DNA of 64,000 nucleotides from Hyaloperonospora brassicae (lineage: Eukaryota; Oomycota; Peronosporomycetes; Peronosporales; Peronosporaceae): assembly GCA_947650285.1 (NCBI GenBank), contig CANTFL010001046.1, positions 1 through 64,000 on the forward strand, written 5' to 3'. A model generated the notes under the pieces. That model made no database searches and was not told where the DNA came from. It saw only the letters and a program-made list of their open reading frames with translations. This document shows, one piece after another, positions 58,318 through 64,000 of this stretch; positions within the stretch are counted from its first letter, which is position 1; the number at the start of each line of letters is the position of its first letter. The position numbers were made by a program, and so were the translations under genes.

Positions 58318-59473
58318 GGAGGAAGGTCTTCCTAGAGGCGCAAACAGAGTTGTCAACACAACTCTGAAAGTTCTCTCCCCACTAGAGGCAAGATAAACCA
58401 GCCTCTTTTGACAAACAGTGGAACTTTTACCGACAATCAATCAGGTGTTTCTGTTTAAACTTATTGCGACCTGCAATAATTTGTTATAGCAAACGCCACG
58501 GCCAACATATGTAATGTTGTCGATAGAAAGGTTGTACTACTAAACCTACAAAACTTTATCTAAGTGCGGTGGACAGCACACCATAGTTGTCCAAAAAAGG
58601 TATGTATGTTAGACTGAGTTATATGCGATACCCACTCACACTGGCAGTAAGCCATGGAGTCTTGACATGTCGAAAAGTGATATTCGACTACACCCGGGGT
58701 TACAACCATAAAATCGCTTCATATGGCCGTAAAAAGGCACCCATTATTTATCTTTAGTAGCAGATCATACGCGTTACGATCTTGCTCCTCTAGTGCAGTG
58801 CCGACATAATAAACAAAATGCGACCGACGGATTTACTACGATTGCTGCGGCGATGCCTTGACGAAAAGTCATCGACATCATCACGATAAGTCACGTCATC
58901 AAGTCGCGCACTTGTATCAAACGAATGAGAGTGCGATCGGCCTGATTTCTCGAGGAGTGCTTGGACTCGTCGGATGAGCCGGAAATGTCACGGTGTAGAG
59001 TCTTTCTGACACTGACAGGAAATTAATCAGTCGATTTTTTCTCTCTCTCATCATGACGGCTGGGTTTTGCGAATAAATTAAAGTCGAAAGCATCCCAAAC
59101 TTGCCCGAATCGATAACATCATTTACGGGGTCGATGTCCATGGTTATACCAACCGCAGCCGATGCTGCGGATGATAAATCTGCATGTCGATGAACGCGCG
59201 TTCCTTCACATTGGGTGTTGCAAGCTACTTATCAGGATCAGGAAAAGATTAGACTCCTGCTACCAATTTTTTTGCTATTTCTTGCAGCACGCATTTGTGC
59301 AGTTGCTTAAGTGGAAGCATCATTCGCGCAGCGCATGGAAAAATTTGTCATGCGCTGTAAACCTGGAGTGAGATGGTGAATAATAGAAAGTGCTTTGTAG
59401 ATCCACATGCCGCGGAAAGATGTTCACTATATCACCAAGAATTCGTATTACTTATTGTAGTGACTGATGGTCA
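58318..59473 (+). other. Family-1 3' untranslated region
   Basis: 1.15 kb between chromodomain and PPT. No gene is supported. The frame 59162-59371 contains FVQLLKWKHHSRSAWKNLS, vaguely like a second chromodomain (K-W-K-x(5)-S-x(2)-W-x-x-L); a decayed duplicate or chance cannot be separated. Confidence 0.4.
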
Positions 59474-59484
59474 AGTTGGGGTGA
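59474..59484 (+). promoter_or_regulatory. Putative polypurine tract
   Basis: AAGTTGGGGTGA directly before the 3' LTR start (TGTTACA): a G/A-rich run at the position used for plus-strand priming. Confidence 0.5.
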
Positions 59485-59938
59485 TGTTACAGAGTGATCC
59501 CGTCACAAAAAAATTCATACGAAGCTATTAATAATTTAATAATATCAATTTAAGAAATTATCAAATTATCATCGCTTGATTAGAAAAGACGTTAACAAAA
59601 TATATTCCGAGGGTAATATTTGCGCCTATTCCGCTTCTTGTTTGATGGGCAAGATTCATCAATTACATTAACAATTAATCGCTGCTGGAGGAGCGCAATA
59701 ACTAATGTGCAAGTAACTAAAATACTAGGGTGTAGTTGAATATTGTTACAAGACAAAGATGGTTTACTGAAAAAACTTAATTATATTAATTGTATATCTA
59801 GTTCTCAACAATTGAGATATCGACATCTATTTACTGCAACGAGCCTTCAAAATTACTTGTTTGTGTATTTGGGAGAACGCATTCTTGTGGTAGTTAACAC
59901 AAAAAACCAGTTGCTTGGTAAGAGCGTGCCCCGTTACA
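59485..59938 (+). repeat. 3' LTR, family 1
   Basis: 454 bp, TGTTACAGAGTGATCCC ... GCCCCGTTACA. Collinear with the 5' LTR (GAGGGTAATATT, ATTAATCGCTGCTGGA, GAGCGCAATA, GAGCCTTC, TTGTGGTAGTTAACACA). It is diverged from the 5' LTR with a local excess of A where the other LTRs have G. Frame 59743-60060 straddles its end and is not a gene. Confidence 0.8.
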
Positions 59939-60244
59939 GATCGATGTACGTACTTGATGGAGTGTCTAATAATACGATTGCAAAAGATACTGCTTGTTTT
60001 AATCGATCAAAACAGCCATGCTTACGAAATAATGCTCGGTGCTGCCATTTATACACATAATTTTTCTTAAATCGCCTATTATTCCTAATTATTTTGTAAC
60101 GCGCAAGACGCCTGACAAGCATGTTCAGTAAAAATGTTTGTAGGAACACAACTAAAAACGAAAGACCATAATAACTTGATTGAATGGGACACTATTGTTA
60201 TTTATAAGTCATAAGGGGTACTTGATTGATGTCTTTCTACCTCG

Positions 60245-61250
60245 CTAAGTTACACCGAATTCAACTATAAAAATCAATATTATCCGGGCTTTATAGAAGG
60301 CTTCTTCCACTTCGTCTGACGTTCTATCCATCGGCGAAGCCTCGATATCTAGTGAGGCCAGTGTAACATATACAGATGCTTTCGAAATTGCGCTGCTGTA
60401 GAGCTCGTAGCTACACGAAAGTGTGTCAAAGTACATGATGAACTTGTTCGGCTTGCACATATTTAAACTGCGCGTTAGATACGGCAGTTGCGACACGTTC
60501 TTCAGGTTTTACGTTAAGGCAGTTAGCACTAAATTCATGCAAACCAATGGTAAAAAAACCGTTTATTAAGTTCTACGCTATATCATCCAGCGAACGTCTA
60601 TGTCTGTCCTCATAAACTCTAGATGACTGGATGTTCGGCTTTGGTTGACGCCGAGAAATTTAACATGATTCGATCTTAATTGCCTCGCTTAACTAGTGAT
60701 ATATGACGTCCAAGATCGCATTTAGGGTCACCAACTATCGATTTATGATTCCTGGTTGGCAACATTTACGCGACGATGATAGTAGAAAGGCAAACGTCGA
60801 GGTTTTGTGCGCGGCACGCTTTTCTCTCCAGTATTATAGTGTAATAAGTTATGATTTTGTTTGCTAAGTCATGATTAAGATACTGTGGCGCCGAACGTTT
60901 TGCCACTGTTTCTTCTTCATATTCGTTAGCTTGACGCGGAGCATCAGATTTGTTGTCACGCTGACAAGTCTTCCTCTGTAAGAGGTAGCATTACTTTATT
61001 AAATGCCCTCGTCTACGCCGTGGGAAGTCGTTGATAGCTTCGAAAAGTTTAGTTCGCTGCTGCAATAATATATATCCGCCTTTCGCCATCATTCCCGGTA
61101 CGTGGCGCGAGCTGGTTCCAACATTAAATTCCGTCAAGACCATGCTAAGCACGATCCTATCGGCTTCGTCTCGTGTGGCTAGATTGATTTGACAAATAAG
61201 TTGCAATCCTTTTCCCTGAAAGTATAAGGGAACGGCTTACCCCATACTGG
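60245..61250 (-). pseudogene. Decayed coding region, unrecognised
   Basis: The minus strand shows protein-like runs over 1 kb. 61206-60991: QINLATRDEADRIVLSMVL, then GMMAKGGYILLQQRTKLFEA. The same phase continues after a single TAA to 60775 with DNKSDAPRQANEYEEETVA and LANKIITYYTIILE. 60496-60245 is open (SQLPYLTRSLNMCKPNKF, ASLDIEASPMDRTSDEVEEA). Just upstream another phase reads IRIPVWGKPFPYTFREKDC, indicating a frameshift near 61200. Low stop density and balanced composition indicate a former gene; no family is recognised. Host gene or transposon are both possible. Confidence 0.4.
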
Positions 61251-62628
61251 AATACGAATCCGATCAATTTTTTACATTAAATAGTGAAAAGTGAGCTTTG
61301 CTACATGTAGGCACTACATAGAGAAAGAACAAGCAGCTAAGGCAAGTATATAATTGGATGAATCGCATAACGATTAATTTATAGAACATAGTCCTATAAC
61401 TTTTGTTCTCTGTTTTGACCTGACTTAATTATATAAATATTATAAAACATATAATGCCATCTAGTCATCACACATTGCGATCTTCAAGCAGCGATTGGTA
61501 ATTTTTTTTACCATATCATATATTAGAAAGATATTTCAACTATCGAAACAACTTAATATATAAAGTATAACGGTTCTGTTTCCCAGAATAAGGCATCGGA
61601 TTCGTAGAAACAAATTCAATAAGATAGCCGGATAATGAATTCCGTAAATTTTGTATTGTATTGTAAGGCATCATATCAAATTTGTAGAGTTTCCTTTATA
61701 AAACATTTTAAAATGTTCAAAGCACGCTTCACCAATCCCAAACTTCAAGATCTGCCAGCACTAGGCCAAGAATCCTGATATGATCCATAATTCCGGCAAA
61801 TTTGGTGCTAAACTAATCTAGTCTTAAATCTCTATTGTACTTGGGATTCGCACAGACCGAATATATATGACAGAATCAAACTTTTAAAAAAAAATGCTCT
61901 CGTGTAGCTTATAATCCAAATCTGGAGCAAGATTTGTCAATATGGGTCGTTTAATGCAGACACGAATATACTTTTACCTGGATAAATTAACAATGTCCCG
62001 GCCACGGTGATGTGATTTAACTTTTGAATTTTTAGATACAATGGCCAAGGTGGTTTAAACATCGACTTGAGCTACCTAAGAAAATTATCAATTGATTAAG
62101 TGGATGGTTGCAACGATTTATGAAGCGCAACAAGCTCCGCAGCATTTGGAATAATGGAGATGGTATTCAGCAAAAACAAAATTCTTGGATGCAGCATCGC
62201 CGGGAATTAGGTCTTCAATTTTTCGCCACGAGGTCCAAGATGTCTTTCAACATGGACAAAATTGATCTGTCAAATAATGAGAAGTCTTTATTTATTATAA
62301 TGGTTAACTATTACAATTTTCATTATTAGGCCTATTAAAAAAATAGCTCGGTGAAGACGGTCAACCAACAAGGATTTGGGTTTAGAAAAATGAATTTTGG
62401 TTCTCATTTTATTTCTATACCAAGTTTTAAAGCTTGGAATTATCGGTTCGCTTTCGATATTTTTATTTACTCGCAAAACCCTATTTCCCGTCTCGGCCAA
62501 TGTGAACCGTACTTATAAAATCACAAGCCTTTGTCAATTAAAAAAGCACCACAGATCAGAGATTTTACGCGCAATTACGAAAAGCAGGTCGGAAATTACT
62601 ACAGAGACAACCAGAAGTCCGAGCTAAC
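61251..62628. other. AT-rich spacer; no supported gene
   Basis: Frames at 62108-62329 (plus) and 62288-62500 (minus) are short and without motifs; a remnant of the TE to the right is possible near 62530-62628. Confidence 0.4.
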
Positions 62629-63543
62629 TGGTTTATTTAGTGAATATATAACCGCTTCTTTAATGAGTCAATCACAACTCTCTACTTGCGGCCGGACGAC
62701 CAACGAATGGAGAGGGTACTCCGACTGCGTGCTGTATTTTTCGCGCATCTTGTGCACCGGTCGGTGGGGCGGGTTGCACCCTTCCAGATGGAATAGTCGA
62801 TGCCAAGCAAAACCAGTTGGGATTGGCGCTGTAGCGTGGAAATCTTCACACTATAGCGGGTGTACTTGTAAGGTGCTCAATATGAGTCACCCTGATCTCC
62901 ACGAGATTGCTTTGTCAAAATAGAATTCTTGATCCGTGCGCCTTCTGACCACTTAAGCCGTCTCGCGATCTTGCACCTTTTGCCTCTACGTGTTTGCTGC
63001 GTCCAATTGAAGTCGAGATTTATGTTGAAAGTCCTTGATCCCTGGACAAATCATCCACAGATGTATCTTAATCAAAGTATGCAGCTTTCTCGACGTCAGG
63101 TGGCCAATGACCATACCACAAAAAAAGAGGCATATGTACTTATAAGCATATTCATATCTCTATTAATTGTTAATTAGTTCATATAAGACGACGAATACAT
63201 CGCTAGCTCTATCTATCACTCGACTTTCGAAGTCACGCGTCGCCCTCCCAAGAGGTCGCCCCCTTAGTATCTATCTGGCGTACACCAAGTACATCATCCT
63301 AAACCTTAGCGTGACCCACACCAAACTTGCATACAACACTTTGAGATAGAGAGATCAGGTTCAGGTCGAAAGATCAGGATGGAGGACTGAGAACGACATC
63401 GAGAGTTTAGGTCGCAACCAAGAAATTGGATCGAGAGTTCAGATCGCGATCAAGAAATTGGATCGAGAACTCAATCGAGTTTGAGTTTAAGAGATAGGAT
63501 CCAAATCGTGAGCCACCCATATAAGCTAGTATTTTTCCAATCA
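62629..63543 (-). repeat. Family-2 LTR (about 915 bp), possibly 3' LTR of next element
   Basis: The left end is degenerate (TGGTTTATTTAGTGAATA for TGTGGTGGAGTGGGTA); the right end is ...TTTTTCCAATCA. Landmarks: GAGAGGGTACTCCGAC, GGGTTGCACCCTTCCAG, CTCAATATGAGTCACCCTGA, TGACCACTTAAGCCGTCTCG, GTTTGCTGCGTCCAATTG, GCGTGACCCACACCAAACTTG, AATCGTGAGCCACCCA. It carries internal repeats of AAGAAATTGGATCGAGA (about 63418 and 63452). The long plus frame 62531-62923 spans its edge and is rejected as a gene. Confidence 0.65.
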
Positions 63544-63558
63544 GAACCCTTCTCGAAC

Positions 63559-64000
63559 TTAACTGACGCCTTCTATCTGTTGGCTCTCACGCCCAACGCA
63601 ATGATTGAATAGTGTGATCACTCGACCCCAATTATCCTCTGCACCGTAAGTAGACAAATGGCGTAGACCTAGCAATGCATCCTTTTGCGTCATGTCAGCT
63701 TTTGACATTCGGACCTCACCAAAACTGCAGCATGGTTGGTTTTGCCTCATTGGACCGATTCTCACGATCTTCATTATCGTGTGGACGCCATATTTGTTCT
63801 TGTTGATCGTCGATTGTTCTTGTTGAGCGTTTTGCAAACCTCCATCGTCGGCTGGTGTAGCGTATGGATCATAGCTATACTGGTCTTGTACCAGACAAAT
63901 TTCGAATATGATCCCTTTTGGATGATTTTTGGACTGTCTATGATATTTGACAACCTTATTAGGATCGCTTCTTTGATGGAATTTGATTTCCAAACTATTT
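63559..64000 (-). CDS. Partial open frame running off the right edge, unrecognised
   Basis: At least 147 codons open to the window edge, ending 16 bp to the right of the family-2 LTR. It reads LEIKFHQRSDPNKVVKYHR, SYDPYATPADDGGLQNAQQE, MKIVRIGPMRQNQPC and AEDNWGRVITLFNHCVGRE. No integrase or RT motif is recognised. The position is where the 3' end of a family-2 internal region would meet its 3' LTR, and a purine-rich GAGAAGGG precedes the LTR. It may be the C-terminus of that element's polyprotein, an extra ORF, or an unrelated gene. Confidence 0.4.
   Translation of the reverse strand, partial: NSLEIKFHQRSDPNKVVKYHRQSKNHPKGIIFEICLVQDQYSYDPYATPADDGGLQNAQQEQSTINKNKYGVHTIMKIVRIGPMRQNQPCCSFGEVRMSKADMTQKDALLGLRHLSTYGAEDNWGRVITLFNHCVGRESQQIEGVS

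Larger units (their letters stand above)
51661..59938 (+). mobile_element. Full-length but dead family-1 Ty3/Gypsy chromovirus
   Basis: LTR (51661-52106), PBS, gag, protease, linker, RT, RNase H, integrase with acidic insert, Pro-rich linker and chromodomain, PPT, LTR (59485-59938): 8.28 kb in canonical order. It is in opposite orientation to its relative at 5.5-9.3 kb. Many stops and frameshifts and well-diverged LTRs show an old insertion. The bases flanking the LTRs (TAGCC / GATCG) do not match, so any target-site duplication has decayed or the ends derive from recombination. Confidence 0.9.

Noticed and set aside
59162..59371. Possible second chromodomain (LLKWKHHSRSAWKNL)
   Set aside because: The expected chromodomain is already at 57.9-58.2 kb; similarity is limited to a few residues and the N-terminal strand is not recognisable.
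62531..62923. 130-codon plus ORF
   Set aside because: Spans the edge of a family-2 LTR and follows no coding pattern shared with other copies.

Overview
The window reads as eukaryotic, transposon-rich, nearly gene-free DNA. The best inference is an oomycete (Peronosporales-like: Phytophthora or a downy mildew). The basis is recognition of its Ty3/Gypsy polyprotein types (protease DCG, RT FFDD, acidic integrase insert, Pro-rich linker plus chromodomain in one family; CCHC-type gag ending in an EEFYN-like motif in the other) and a Mutator-like (MULE) DNA transposon. No rRNA, convincing tRNA, CRISPR or bacterial operon was seen. Nearly all coding sequence is broken by stops and frameshifts.

Layout. 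1-5460: minus-strand 'family 2' Ty3/Gypsy element (pol linker, protease, zinc knuckle, gag, primer-binding site, long GATC-rich LTR) running off the left edge. 5461-9340: minus-strand 'family 1' chromovirus (RT, protease, gag, 5' LTR) cut at 5460/5461, apparently by insertion of family 2. 9341-12698: unrecognised coding-like fragments and AT-rich spacer. 12699-13678: an old family-2 LTR. About 13.7-45 kb: a very AT-rich desert, interrupted by a 4.2-kb MULE with ~0.9-kb terminal inverted repeats (17565-21756), a family-2 LTR in opposite orientation (about 23170-24178), a 154-bp tandem duplication (28.8 kb), a heavily decayed retroelement with a CCHC zinc-knuckle trace (30.6-34.1 kb), and a candidate two-exon small secreted protein (42072-42479, minus). 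45061 to about 46370: another family-2 LTR. 51661-59938: an LTR-to-LTR plus-strand family-1 chromovirus, complete in domain order but with many stops. 60.2-61.3 kb: decayed, unrecognised coding sequence. 62629-63543: a fourth detached family-2 LTR, followed by a minus-strand frame that runs off the right edge.

How the pieces work together. The retrotransposon genes form gag-protease-RT-RNase H-integrase polyproteins between LTRs. The MULE carries a dead transposase between nearly identical long inverted repeats, which suggests mobilisation in trans or arm homogenisation. No functional host pathway is visible. Coordinates of repeat ends were set by eye from shared motifs between copies; no alignment program or database was used.
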